Origin: Oscheius sp. JU75
Taxonomy: Eukaryota; Nematoda; Chromadorea; Rhabditida; Rhabditidae
Direction of reading: 5' to 3'
Assembly: GCA_037178855.1 (NCBI GenBank)
Contig: JASJZC010000001.1
Span: 2,914,001-2,978,000, forward strand
DNA: 64,000 nt
Shown piece by piece: positions 21,330 to 42,700 of the stretch (positions are counted from its first letter, which is position 1; each line of letters opens with the position of its first letter). The position numbers and the translations under genes were made by a program. The notes beneath the pieces were generated by a model. The model searched no databases and had not been told where the DNA came from. It was given only the letters and a program-made list of their open reading frames with translations.

Positions 21330-22431
21330 ATGACAACATTTTGGCGTCCTTGGGAAGAACCGACCCCTATCCAGCAGCCTCAGCTACCGTACTCCATCCC
21401 TATTTACTGTTTCACCACCTCTCCATCCCCTTCGACTTCCTCGGAAGATTCGAGCGGTTCCCTGGACGAAAAGTTCAAGAGAAGATGTGTTCGCTGTACC
21501 TGTCCGAACTGCATACAAAAGAAAGTCACCGGGCAAGTTTCCAGCCACCATATTTGTCATGTGGCTGGCTGTAACAGGACCTACAAGAAGACCAGCCATT
21601 TGAAAGCACATCTGAGGTGGGTTCATGACAAAAATAAGACAAGCTAGATAATTTTAGGTCACACGTCGGGTCCAGACCGTTTCAATGTCCTTGGGTCAGC
21701 TGCAGTCGCTCGTTTGCTCGCTCGGACCAGTTGCATGTGAGTCAGAAAGCATTTTTTCTACGAATATTGCTGCGCACCAACTTTTATAGTTCTGTGATGC
21801 TGTGACTTAGCAACCAGCAAAAAAGCAAGACTTAGCTGAAAAAGAACAAACACACTGCGCATCAACTCTTGCAAGGTTATAGAGCACTGTAGTCCTCGTT
21901 TTCGTTCAAAATACTGTAATTCCTATAGGACGTAGATTTGCTGCCTTATCTTCCCCGAGATGCAGCTGCGCAGCAACTATTCTAGCGTTCCGGAGTACTG
22001 TAGCTTGTTCTTTTTCAACATACTATAAGCAAAAATATGTGAGTCTCAAGACAATACATAAACACACTAGCAGTATAACTCTTCTTCAATACCTGGATAC
22101 TGTAACTTGTCCACTTCCGATCTACCGTAAACTGTAATGCGATAGCAGGCCCACTGCTCACCAACTCTCCGAACATCCCATGGTACTGTAACCTGTTCTG
22201 ATTCAACGCGCTGAAAAAAAAAGTCACTAGACAAATAAGTACCATATGACGCCCAATTACCGTTACCTAAAGATTCTGATCAATCTCATCGCTATTCACT
22301 TACAGAGACACTACCGATCCCACACGGGTCAAAAGCAACACATTTGCTCGGATTGTGGACGTGGATTTGCCCGTTCCGACCATCTGAAACAGCATGTATT
22401 GAGCCAACATCCAGAGATTGTCGTGGATTGA
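21330..22431 (+). CDS. sptf-2: Sp/buttonhead-family zinc-finger transcription factor
   Basis: GC-box-binding transcription factor. Three exons (21330-21616, 21658-21736, 22306-22431) join in phase to 163 residues. After a Pro/Ser-rich N-terminus comes a buttonhead-like box RCTCPNC, then three C2H2 fingers: [38 protein letters not shown] and [17 protein letters not shown]. Contact residues such as [16 protein letters not shown] and RSDHLKQH fit the Sp1 type. A finger at the extreme C-terminus and a very short protein resemble C. elegans SPTF-2 more than SPTF-1 or -3, so the symbol is tentative. The second intron is about 570 nt. An AATAAA at 22455-22460 lies between this stop and the stop of the convergent DDX41 gene. 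Confidence 0.88.
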
Positions 22432-22454
22432 GAATGTTCTTTATTTTGTATTGT

Positions 22455-22460
22455 AATAAA
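22455..22460 (+). terminator. Poly(A) signal AATAAA for the Sp-type gene
   Basis: Canonical AATAAA 24 nt after the stop at 22431 and 10 nt before the stop (22470) of the convergent DDX41 gene. The cleavage site would therefore fall in the antisense of DDX41 coding sequence. Confidence 0.55.
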
Positions 22461-22469
22461 GTGCTATCA

Positions 22470-25422
<2,953 letters not shown>

Positions 25423-25986
25423 TTTCTGGAAAAGAAACGTATAAGAGTAGCGACTTTGGAAAGTAGAAGAGAAACGAGAACATAAGGTAAATTCGAATTC
25501 ACAGCTGGTACCCTCGCCCCATAGAAAACCGTGCGGCCAATGTTCTTGTTTCTCATAGCTCTTTCGCAACCCTTTTATCTTTATTCTATTTTTTTTTAAA
25601 GCTTAGCAAGTACTAAGAGTTGCAAAAGCACACGAGGTTGCTCTAAATTATAAAAACATTTAAAAGTCTCGCTCGAAAATGCGTGGGGGCTTGATTTCCT
25701 AAAAATATTCAACTTTTCTGTTGCGGTTTTTCCTTTTTCTCATATTTTGGCTCCGCTGCTCAGAAAAGGTAAAAGTTATTGCATAAAAGAAAGACTGTGT
25801 TTTCAACTTTGCGGCTGAACAGACTATAATGTGTATCTGTCCGCTATGATCACAATTTGGCGAACATTAAGACTGAAAACTGGAGAATTTTATAACAAAT
25901 CTTTTCCAAGCATTTATCGCATTTTACCTGCTTTTTTCTCAATACGCTTCTTCTTCCCAATCGATTTACCATTTTTCAGGACCAGT

Positions 25987-27927
<1,941 letters not shown>

Positions 27928-28320
27928 GAAACCATCCTCTTTGTGTCTTATACGGGTTGACTTTCATTATAATATTCCTTCATATCTCTCATTTTGACCA
28001 ATGAACTTTTTTTTCCAAACTTGTGGTGTTTCAGCATAATCGTATCCGTTGTACTCGGTCGATTCCTGTAACTGCGAAGACGTTCTTGTGGTCGTAGTGG
28101 GAGGAGATTTTATACTTTCAATGTTTCATAATCGTTCACCCTGCAATTTCCCAATAGTACTCGTTTGTTGGCCTAAAACCGCCCGGTGTTCGATTAGGTT
28201 GCGAAATAACGCGCCTCGGTCCCCTATTTAAACGCTTCCAGCTCAATCTTGCTGACTGTACGAACCTCTCGCTGCTGTTTTTATACTCTCTTCTTCACGA
28301 ATTTCCATTTTTCAGTCACG

Positions 28321-28735
28321 ATGGCCGATGCAGCCGTTCTCAAGAACATCAAGATCAAGACGGGAGTCCTTAAGCGCTATTTAAAGGTGGGAAAGTTGTT
28401 AGTTCTTACAAACAGCTTTAGGAGCACGCTTGCTACATCCTGGAGACTGAAAAGCTGCACGCCAAAGTCGAAAAGATGAAGGCTGAGGCCCAAAACGACG
28501 AGGAGGAATATCGTGCCAAGAAAGAAGAGGAAGTACTTCAGGTTTACTTAAGATTCTTTCTTGAAAACATGTTTTCGTATAGGAATCGCGCTCGATGATC
28601 GGCGACACGGCTCGTCGTGCTGCCGCAGCTGTGACCGATCTCAAGAATGCTCTTGCTGAGGCGGCTCTCGAGGACTGCCAGGAGCTGACGGATGCCAATG
28701 AACAACTCGCCGCTTCTGCTATTTGTACCGCCTAA
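28321..28735 (+). CDS. Tubulin-specific chaperone A (TBCA)
   Basis: Cofactor A captures and stabilises beta-tubulin folding intermediates in the cytoplasm. Three exons (28321-28386, about 28422-28541, about 28583-28735) give about 112 residues. Family words are IKIKTGVLKRYLK at the N-terminus, then a helical middle (ETEKLHAKVEKMKAEAQ) and ESRSMIGDTARR...AVTDLKNAL, all matching the three-helix TBCA fold (ESRMMIPD...L in other animals). The start at 28321 follows 'ttttcagtcacg'. A second TBCA-like gene at 31508 has introns at the same two positions, so the pair arose by duplication with introns present. Confidence 0.9.
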
Positions 28736-29118
28736 TTTATCATTTTCAATACGTTGTGAGTATTTTTAATTTGGTGATGGGCTTTTATCGATCTCTATAA
28801 ACTGTTCGCCGATGTTTTCATGTTTTCCATTCTCTAAACATAACTGTCGAATAAGAGAACCTTACCTACGGTGATCTTTCTTGAATTCATTCCCAATTTT
28901 CTTCGTGCTTCGAAGCGACGAACATGAGAGGAGCATACAGTCCTTTACCCAGATTCTATGACAGAGAGACTGAAAGAACTCAAAAAGTTCTGAGAAGGAC
29001 CATGAGGTATTGGAGATGATTCCCTCAGATTATAATAAGTAAACGTAAAGATAACAAACAAAGAGAAAGGTAAATACAATTTACTCTGTAAATTTAACAA
29101 TAGCATGCGTTTCGAAAA

Positions 29119-29435
29119 TTACTCCTTGAGGTCGCGAAGACGGCGGACAGTAGATCTGACGGTGGCAGCCGTGACGGTTCCGTAGACGTAGGCTCCTCCG
29201 GCGACGGCCTGGAACCCGGCAGTTATGAGACCACATTAAGTATGACTACCTTGTGACATTTGGAGCAGTTCCAAATTCCGACAGCCTTGCGCTTCATGGA
29301 TTCCTTTCCGCAGAATGTGCATGTGTAGCGGGAATGCTGAGTAATTTCCATTTTCTTTACCATCTTGCGGAGAGAGGCTCCGTACCGGGTGCCGAATTTT
29401 CCAACGATGCCGACCTTCTTAGTGCGCTTGGCCAT
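29119..29435 (-). CDS. rpl-43: 60S ribosomal protein eL43 (L37a)
   Basis: Structural protein of the large ribosomal subunit. Two exons: [19 protein letters not shown]...[10 protein letters not shown], zinc ribbon CTFCG...IWNCSKCHK, then, across a roughly 40-nt intron, [20 protein letters not shown]...LRDLKE with the stop at 29119. The four cysteines (C-x2-C...C-x2-C) are intact. Length and termini match the family exactly. Confidence 0.96.
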
Positions 29436-29926
29436 TTTGCTGTCTGGAATCGGCCGATTTTTTTTTTGCAATTGTAAAAGGAAAGAGGTGAGCACAAGAT
29501 AGAAATGCCAAATGGTGTCTGAGGGCCAGAGCCCCTGAACAAAATGGTACAGGGTACTTCACATTCGTTTTAGAACTAGCAACGGGTTTATGGTAACAGA
29601 ACAAGTGGCGGACGTGACCAAACTTGCAAAATTTTAGGCCCGCTTTCCAAATCTACAGTACATGCGATCTAATTCACAGGCAGACCGTCTCAGGACCCTC
29701 GAAGAGCAGTAACTGGCTGTGGATTTGGCGGGAAATGTTTGCGACTTATTCCGGCCCATGTTTTATTTGCTAGTGCTGCCCATTTTTCTCCACTTGTCTT
29801 GCTCGTTTTCACGACGGATTCATTTGTGAATCGAGTCAGAATTGCCTCAGGCTACTTTTGTCTGCGTAGCTTCCCTATACTCTTTTATTTTGAAATCCTC
29901 AGATTGAAATTTCAGTTCCACCCGAA

Positions 29927-30557
29927 ATGACATCCTTCCCTAGCCTAAATCTTACGGCCGACGGCTTTGCACCTGACCCATGCACGCTGACAGATGAGGA
30001 ACGAGATGTGCTACAGAGGAGGAAAAGAAAGAACGATGCCTACAAGACGGCTCTCTGCGAGTCGTTCCGCCGAACTGAGCAGTGTTCCTACGGCGAGGAG
30101 TGCCGATTTGCTCACGGAATGGATGAACTACGTCTTCCTGCTCAGGTAACATGGCCGTTTGGTTTCATAAAGTCAATTCTCAGCCTCGTGGACGCAGTCA
30201 TCCAAAGTACAAAACGGTCCTATGCGACAAGTTCAGCGCAACTGGCTATTGCAAGTACGGCGCCCGCTGCCAGTTCATCCATCGCATCACTAACGCCGTT
30301 CTTCTCCGGGACCGTGAAGATGCCTGGAAATTGATGTCATGCAGCGCTCGTCGTGGGAACGTCTCTCTGTTCGATGATCCTCACAATTTTCCCGTTTCTC
30401 CCTTTATCAAGCCAGGACACTTCGATCTGAACTCGAGGTTTGTTTTCATATTGGTAGTAGTCTAAAGCTCAAATTCAGTCTCCCAGCCTCTCCTTCTCTT
30501 CAACGTCGCTTTAACATCAGCCGTCACGACAACTCATTCGACCCCAGGGGGGATTAA
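29927..30557 (+). CDS. Tandem CCCH zinc-finger RNA-binding protein (TTP/TIS11 type)
   Basis: Likely binds AU-rich elements in mRNA 3' UTRs. Exons 29927-30145, 30184-30437 and 30479-30557 join in phase to 183 residues. There are two C-x8-C-x5-C-x3-H fingers: [20 protein letters not shown] and [20 protein letters not shown]. Each is preceded by the TTP-type lead-in YKTALC or YKTVLC. The short tail ends [12 protein letters not shown]. In nematodes this family includes maternal germline regulators (OMA, MEX-5/6, POS-1, PIE-1 groups) and the CCCH genes. I cannot tell which subgroup this belongs to. It is divergently placed from rpl-43. Confidence 0.88.
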
Positions 30558-30876
30558 TTCCACACTGTTGTATACTTGTACTTATCGTTTTATGCAGTTT
30601 GACTGCTCCAGTTCTAACGTATCTATGTATTGTGCACGTATTTTGCTAACTAGTCTGATAACACATTGCTAAATTGTCTGATAACAACATGAGGCAAATG
30701 AACTTGCGCTCAAATAGTTTTTCTTTAATGTGATGTACGTTCCGATTAGAACTTCTCTATATCTCGGTATCATCAACTCGAATCCTCTCACGACTTGACC
30801 AGGTTCAATTGACCCCTCGGAGTTTGTTTCGAAACAACGTACTCTGGAATTTTTATTCGTTCTCTTTTGCGCTCGC

Positions 30877-31004
30877 TTACAAGTCCTCGTCCATGTACCT
30901 CTCTTCCAAGACCTCGGTAGTCGTTTCATCGTTTTCCGAGTCATCCACACACGTGTCCAGAGCGACCGGAAACATTCCAAGTACTTCGTTATCGGCCCAG
31001 CCGA
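30877..31004 (-). CDS. Acidic terminal exon of an unresolved gene
   Basis: After a 'cgctttcag' acceptor the minus strand encodes FGWADNEVLGMFPVALDTC and an acidic tail (DDSENDETTTEVLEERYMDEDL) with a stop at 30877. It looks coding by composition, but the upstream exon was not found. The gene ending at 31094 on the same strand does not join in frame. It could be a short trans-spliced gene starting at the internal Met. Confidence 0.35.
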
Positions 31005-31093
31005 ACTGAAAGCGCATATGTTAGTCTGCTTGCTTGAAAACTACCTAACTCGCGAGTTTGCCTATTTAAACCTATCTCGCGCTCCTTGTACTA

Positions 31094-31373
31094 CTAGTAG
31101 AATCTCTCCAAGTCGGCAGCCTCCAGCGTGGCCTGAGCGCTCTCGTAGGCGACTTGAGTAACGCTTGTGGCGTTCTGTTTCTGCGACAAGAAGATGTACA
31201 GGGCTCGTTCGACCTCCGGAATGTAGGGCGAGTCGTAAGCAGTGACGAAGTTAGTTTTCAGGTCGGGAATTCTGCGGCACGGTAGATTTCTTCTTGTACG
31301 CTACGGGCTCCTTCACTTCCTTCTTCTCCGCTTCCTTTTTGTCCTTATTCTTCTTTGGGGCGATGGCTGTCAT
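31094..31373 (-). CDS. Small uncharacterised protein, possible frameshift or tiny intron
   Basis: Starts MTAIAPKKNKDKKEAEKKEV (Lys/Glu-rich). It continues, after a change of frame near 31265, as IPDLKTNFVTAYDSPYIPEV and QNATSVTQVAYESAQATLEA, ending LERFY with double stops. The two parts read well but are one base out of register. Either a very short intron (28 nt, GTACAA...CGCAG) or a sequence error or indel links them. Family unknown. Confidence 0.4.
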
Positions 31374-31507
31374 GCAGACGACTGGTAGAAAAGTCGAGCC
31401 GATAAGTAGAAGTAGCCACAACCTGTTGACCTTAAACTGTAACTAGCTCGTCTCTTGCCCTTTATTGTTTCGTTACTCACCATTTGCAGTTTTCAGAAAG
31501 CTAGAAA

Positions 31508-31959
31508 ATGGTTCTCGTAGATCTCAACAGGCAGATTAGGATCAAGACGGGAGTTCTGCAGCGCTGTCTGAAGGTGGGAACTCTTTGTTTCATGAGCACT
31601 CAGAAAGTTCAGGATCACGCCTATTACCAGGAGGACGAGGGGCCAATCAGGGACCAAATTCAGCGTTTTCAAAAGGACCTGGCCAATCGCGAGGAAGAGC
31701 TCGTTTATTTCGAGGAATTGCTCAAGGTTCCTTCTTTTTGTTTCAAAAAACCGAGTGATTCCAGGAGAACCGTTGCATGATCGGCGACGCTGCTCGACGT
31801 ACCATCGTAGCATTGACCGATCTGAAGAGGACACTGGAAAAGGCCAATCTCGAAGACTGCCCTCTGCTGGAGAAGGCCAACGAACAGATCGCTGCCGCTG
31901 CTGTCATTTCCAACGGTCTCATGAACGATGTGACCATTCCCGACCCTTGGTGTACATAA
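31508..31959 (+). CDS. Second TBCA-like protein
   Basis: Paralogue of the TBCA gene at 28321. IRIKTGVLQRCLK matches IKIKTGVLKRYLK, the third exon begins ENRCMIGDAARR, and LTDLKRTLEKANLEDCPLLE aligns with the last helix. The two introns fall at identical places. The middle exon is diverged (DHAYYQEDEGPIRDQIQRF), and a C-terminal extension ends IPDPWCT. The start at 31508 follows 'ttgcagttttcag'. It lies 220 nt upstream of the farnesyltransferase gene on the same strand, a spacing compatible with an operon. Divergence suggests a specialised role, for example with a tissue-specific tubulin. Confidence 0.82.
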
Positions 31960-32179
31960 AATCCATCGAATTCCTGTTATTTGCAACGATAAATTGTCTT
32001 TTTTTTCTATTTTTATCTGTTGCCCTACTCGTTCAGTCGAGAACTATTTTCAGTTTTTATCACTACGACCACTTTCCGCTTCACGCAATTGTGCACACGT
32101 TGCCGGTTCGAATTGTTGATTTGTTTTTCTCGCCCGCTTTTCACGTTTTCTTTTCTGAAAAACGAAGCTTTTTTGTAGC

Positions 32180-34258
32180 ATGGAAGTGGATAATCCTGTT
32201 CACCTTTTCGAGTCATTCAACTCCAAGTTCGGCTTCAATGACGACGGCTTTCTGACCGCCTCGAGCACTGAACAGGTTTGCCTTCGAAGACTTTCCAGCT
32301 GAGCTGATACTGTTCAGAAATACGTAGAAGACCTCGTCCAGGTCGAATTCGAGAGGGTCCAGAAGACGAACAGCTTGGAACTCCTCCGTCACGCTCACAC
32401 TGAGAAGCTGCTCAATTCGCTCAAGTCTGTAGGCGGCAACTATGCGGTATATTCATTCTTCGTATTCTCTTTTCACATATTAACCGGCTATGAATGTAAA
32501 AGTGAAAGAGTTTATATCAAAAGAGCTTGAGTACCGAAGGTCCGAGAAAATGACTACCACTATTTGTTCAGTCCATCAATTTCTAGACCCTGGACGCCAG
32601 CCGTCCGTGGATGTGCTACTGGACCGTCCACGCGCTCAACATTCTCGGCGCTCCGATCCCAGCCGAGACGAAGACTGCCGTTACGAAGTTTCTTAAGACG
32701 TGCGAGGATCAGAATGGAGGATATGGAGGTACCATTGCCGTTGTGCTTTACCAAATAAATGAATTTCCAGGTGGACCCGGCCAATATGCTCATCTCGCCA
32801 CAACTTATGCCGCCGTAATGTGCCTCGTCTCGCTCAAGACGGAAGAGGCCCTCGAATCTATTGATCTGTGAGTTTGATATTCATAAAACTTGAGTCCAAC
32901 TGTCTTTAGGATTCAACTTGCCGCCTTCCTGAAGCGCATGAAGCAGAAGGATGGAAGTTTCACGGTCCAGGTCGGTGGCGAGGCCGATATTCGAGGAGCC
33001 TATACGGCTGTTGCGGTGGCCTCCGTCACCGGCCTCATGACTCCGGAACTCATCGATCAGACTCCCGAATGGATTCTGCTCTGCCAGACGTATGAGGGAG
33101 GTTTCGGAGGCGAGCCGTCGGTCGAAGCTCATGGAGGATACACCTACTGCGGGGTCGCGGCTATGTCTCTTCTCGGAAAGTAAGAAAGATCATTGTTAAC
33201 GGTGGAAATGCGACTATTTAGGTTCAACATGATTGATACGAGCCGGCTGATCAAGTGGATTGCCCATCGACAAATGCGCTTTGAGGGCGGATTTTGTGTA
33301 GGCTTTATTTCTTGTTCAATAAGCCTTTTTTGGCCGAGAAATCTGTCTTACTTGACTACCCCACTGGATCTGTAAGTATGTGAAACCCTCTGCCTGCGGA
33401 CTGCTGTAGATTAGGGTTTAGAGGCGAAGGTCCACGGGTTCGATCCCGCCGGTGCTCTTACTTTTAGTAAAGTACCATTTTTAAGAGTTTTTTGCGCTGA
33501 GTAAAAATACGCAACCATAGCTTCCGGCCTTCAAACAGAGTTAGAGGGCATCAGAGGTTTAGTGCAAAAGTGGTACAATGATAAAAAGCGCCATCTTGAA
33601 CCGCACGACCCGGGTTTGATCCCCGTGGTCGACAAACTTTTTCACCGAGCTGATTTAAGAAGTAAAACATATGGAGAGCATTTTCAATGTGACAATTGGG
33701 CAGTTTTAAAGGATTCTTAACCAAAATGAGTTATAGCTTACCTAGAAAAGGACAACTATAACTAGACATCTCATTTTCAGGGTCGAGTGAACAAGTTGGT
33801 CGATGGCTGCTACAGTTTCTGGCAGACCGGAGCTCTGGTAATCGCCACCGAGGAATTGTCAAAAAATGTAATTTGTCCGAGTTTCATGCCTTCAAAAATA
33901 AGCTTTAGGAAGGATCCGGCATCTCGGCGAACAGCAATCTGTTCAACGCCACCATGCTCCAGGAATACCTTCTCGTGGCCTGCCAGGATCGTCGTGGCGG
34001 CCTCTGCGACAAGCCGGACAAGAAGCCCGATCTCTACCACAGCTGCTATGCGTTGAGCGGTCTTTCTCTGGCCCAGGGACAGAGCCTCGATGTTGTCGGA
34101 GGAACCGCTAACAAAGTGGTATGTTTTTTGGTCATTTCCCTAAAAGTGACGGTTTTCAGAACAACATCTGTGCCCTCTTCAATGTCATCAGCGACGCGCC
34201 CAAATCTGCCCACGCTTTCTTCGAAAAGAAGCTCTTCAAACTGACGAGAAAGGCCTAG
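32180..34258 (+). CDS. fntb-1: Protein farnesyltransferase beta subunit
   Basis: Catalytic beta subunit that, with the alpha subunit, attaches farnesyl to CaaX-box cysteines (Ras and others). Family motifs in order: SRPWMCYWTVHALNIL, GGYGGGPGQYAHLATTYAAV, the helix with RGAYTAVAVASVTGL, EGGFGGEPSVEAHGGYTYCG, the zinc-ligand motif VDGCYSFWQTG (Asp and Cys), and the third ligand in DLYHSCYALSGLS (His). All three zinc ligands are intact. The start at 32180 is one base after an acceptor 'ttttttgtag', so trans-splicing is likely; the stop is at 34256-34258. An intron of about 480 nt (about 33301-33780) between GGFC and GRVNKLVDG holds two tRNA-like stretches. Confidence 0.95.
33395..33470 (+). repeat. 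tRNA-tail-like sequence in the fntb-1 intron (1)
   Basis: Contains 'gggttcgatcccgcc' (B-box) preceded by 'tttagaggcgaaggtcca'. There is no convincing acceptor stem or A-box; probably a decayed tRNA-derived sequence. Confidence 0.4.
33550..33635 (+). repeat. tRNA-like sequence in the fntb-1 intron (2)
   Basis: 'aaaagtggtacaatgat' resembles an A-box region, and 'cgggtttgatccccg' a T-arm with a four-pair stem. Layout and wording parallel the cdk-9 intron copy, so a shared origin is plausible. Confidence 0.4.
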
Positions 34259-34688
34259 ATGAGGGTCTCAGATTGCTTCCCGATGATTTGTACATTTTCT
34301 TATTGTTTTGTGGACTTTGGATTATAAACGATTCTGATTCGTCGTTTGATGCCTGCTAAAGCTCTTTTACTTTATAATAATTTTTTGCTTATCTCAAGCT
34401 CCTACCTCATTAGAAATCGATTTTTGCACTTTTATATGAATTTAAAAACCTGTTTGGTGATATAAAGAGCCATATAGCACCTTTTTCAGTAAAGCAGCCT
34501 GCAGTGTTTCGGAAAGTAGGCCTGTTTCAGGAAGGAACTCACCGTTCCGCACGTTTACGCGTAAACGCCGCGCAGACATTTTGCTTCACTTTCAAATTCG
34601 AAATATACTCCACATTCTTGTTTTGTACCGGTCTTTCATCTCACTTTCTCTTCATATCTAGGCAGTTGAGTAGAAACGTATCTCAGGA

Positions 34689-39371
<4,683 letters not shown>

Positions 39372-39713
39372 GATGTTTATTTGTATTGTTGTATTTTGTG
39401 CAGACAAAACTTTTCAGGCAAAAAACTTACTAAGATTTAGCTGAAAGTTGAAACCATTGGTGTCCAGCCTAAAGATAGTACAAATTCGATTAAGGAGGAA
39501 GTTAAAGAGGCTAGAGAAACTAAACAATGAAAGAAAACCTCTGCTCTTCTCTTGCTGTCAGATCCTTCTTCAAAAGCAGTGAAAAGGCGTAGAAATCGTA
39601 AAAGAGAAGAAAATTTTCAAAATCCCGCCGAGAGTGATTGAACTGGAAAAGTTTATGACACAACCGGTAACAAGTCTGTAGGAAAGACTGAATCGAACAT
39701 TGAGATATGTGCA

Positions 39714-42700
39714 TCAGACCCAGAAGTGTGTGGCGCCTCTAGGCTTGGATTGGACTTGGCGGAAGAGTGGCATGGCGGTGGCCGTGTCTCCCGACAATCC
39801 GGCATAGTCCAAGGAGGGAGGCGGCCGTCTATTGGCTGCTGGAGTGGTCGTGGACGGCGGGACAGTGAACGTTTTTAATGGTTGCCGCGGTGATTCGATT
39901 GCTCGACCAACTGAGGCGAAGACGGTCGACCCTAAATGTGATCGCTTCAGAACCTAATGATATCATTTGTTACTCAGATCACACGTTTACTAGCTGTAAC
40001 TCTTCTAAACGGTGTATCCAATGCTATAGAAACGACAATGGGTCCCACAGCGAACACTTTTTAAAGGTCTAGTTGAAGAGACAACAGAACTGTTCAAGCC
40101 CGACTCACCGAGAATGTCAGGTTTCTCCGGAGTCAGACTGCCTCTGGGAGTCGGTGGTAGCCGAGTCGGAGTGGGCGGCATGATCTCCTCCTTCTTCTTC
40201 TTCGTGTTTCTATTGAAACAAAGCAGTATCAAGACCGTGGTCAAGAGTATGATTCCCAGAATGATTACTGGCATCTGATCGCCTCCCGGCACAATCTTCG
40301 GCACGTCGACCGACTCATCCCGACCATTCTCCGGTTCCCGATCTTCTCTCTCGCCGTCATCCGGCAGAATTGTAATAGGCAGCTTGATTCGGGCTGGTTG
40401 GACACTGTCCGCTCGGATCTCCAGTTCCAACTGTTCTGTCACCTGAAACGTTTCCACTGGAACTCGACGAAAAACACCCAGACCTCCTTGGAGTTGTCAA
40501 AGGCCTGATAAAAGACCTTCCCGCGAAGAATGTCAGGGAAGGTGAAAAAGTAGACGGACTGGTTCGCCGTCGGCTCCATTGTGACTCGTCCGTAGCGAGG
40601 TGGTCGCGCTACGACGAAACGAGGTGTCGAACCCTGTAAAAACGCGAATAGCTTCTTCTTTTATGTGTTTTTTCATTTCCCTTATTCATTTCTCTTTTAC
40701 TAAAGCGCAATGGTGTTTGTCCGTCCGTCCGTGCGTCATCACGAGCAAAAAGCTGGCAAGTCATGGTATGACAAGAGTTTAGTTGACAAGTCAGCTTTGG
40801 GAGATACCTGGGAACTTATGCTTTTGGAGAAGCGGCGAAGCCGCTGTTGTCAATGCCAAGACAAGACTAAGAGACGGCTGGTAACTTGCGATGGCTTACC
40901 TGTAAGGAAGAAGCGTTAAGCTGACTGGCTGTCAGCGGAGTCGCTGTGCCACTTTCAACAATGACAGGCTGTACCTCCACCAATGGCTTGACCCGTATGA
41001 CTGAACGATTTCTCACATTCTCCTTTTCCTCATTACTGAGAACGAATTCGAAAGAGTCCTGAAAGATATAGGTAACCCTTACTGGACGTCTTCAGGTTTC
41101 AACCTTGTAGCTATGCATATTAAGTTGAGCATAGAGGATCCGTCCTTCGTCGATGTCCGTCTGAGAGAACTCTTTAGCCTCTTTCTCCCCGGCCACCCAA
41201 TAGAAAGTGCCATTTTCCGGTCCCGATACGATCTAAATCTGTTCTTTTTGCAGAACCCTAACTGGCTACCGTATACAGTATAGAGCTCCTGTTCCCATTG
41301 GAATATGCCCCTAGATGGGTTCTGTTCAGCACGACGTAGGTCTTCCCCTGTGGGTATTCGATGACGGTATGGTTCTGGAGACTCAAATCCAGAGGCATGA
41401 CCTTGATCAAAAGAGCTCGCATGTGTCCTTCGATGGTGAAGACGACCACGTCGTTGGCTGTCGACGAGGAGTGAAGAGGCTGATGTACGAGCTCGACTAG
41501 ACCCTCATTGACCTCTTCTTGACTGAAGAGACTTCGCCGAATGCCGTTCACACGAACAGAAGTTCCTGTCTTTCCAGGTTGGATGATCTGAAAGGGGGTT
41601 GGAGTTGGACTGGATTGGGGAGTCTACCTCATAGACCACACTTTGGGGTGGAACGCGCGGATGTGTGGCCAGAAAGGCGTCTGCTTTCAACTTCACAAAG
41701 CCGCTGCTCATCAGGTTGACCGATTTGGGGAAGGAGATCAACTGTACAGATTTTGTTAGTTCTCTGGACTCTACCTGAACCAAGGGGTCTCTCTGTTTCG
41801 ATATCTTGACAGGTACAGCTACTCGAAGTCTGCTACTACGCTTCGTTGTCTCACTAACTGGATAGATGTAGAACATTATAGAGTCGTCAAATGAGTCCTC
41901 GCCCTCAAATTGTCACGATGACAGTGGTTTAGCTCCCTCATTTGTTCAGTTGTCTTTTGTAAAGCCGCAGTTTTTGATCTTTCAAAATACTTTGCCAATC
42001 ATTGATCATGCAAAAAAAGTGAACACGTGATCTCACCAGATGTCGATAGATTACGGTAGATCCTCTTTGGAACTCGCTGACACTCAATGAGCCTCGTCCT
42101 TCGTCCAGCCACTCCAGATATCCATGTCGGGGAGGTTTGGCAACTTCTAGCAGTAGAACCTCGTTCGAGACCTTGTTCACTATTTTTTGGAGGGTGAGAT
42201 ACGATTCGTTTAGAGCGACACTGCCTCCTAGACGCGCGTTTATAGTGCATAGGAAGCAGATCAAACCTTGGGAAACAACCATACTCTGTGTCGAGATCAC
42301 ACTGCTATCGTCCGCTACCGCGTATGTAGACGCTATTCGGAATCGGAACTCCTGATCCACTGGTAAACTAGACCCATTCTTGGTTACTACGAATAAGAAA
42401 GAGTCCTTCCGTGTCCACTCTGTCTGCGGAAAATCTTCGGTTGAGTACCACAAAAGCTTCTTGTTTATCTGAAACTACAATTAGTCGGAAAACTCGAAAG
42501 ACTCACGTCGAATTGAGAGAACTTTCCGACTGGGATTCCGTTCAATAGAAGTCGACCGTGTTTAGGTGGAAGTGTCACGGAGAACAGAACTTCTTCCGGT
42601 CGGGTCTGAATGGTTTTTATGGAAATTGGAAGGGACTGTGACCTCGGAAAGGATAAACAAACAGGGAGACACATATACGCTTATAGTCTGTAGAGCCATA

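Noticed and set aside
25500-25569. N-terminal extension of DDX41 from 25569
   Set aside because: The ATG at 25422 directly follows a strong acceptor and starts a typical N-terminus; the upstream frame is unlike the family.
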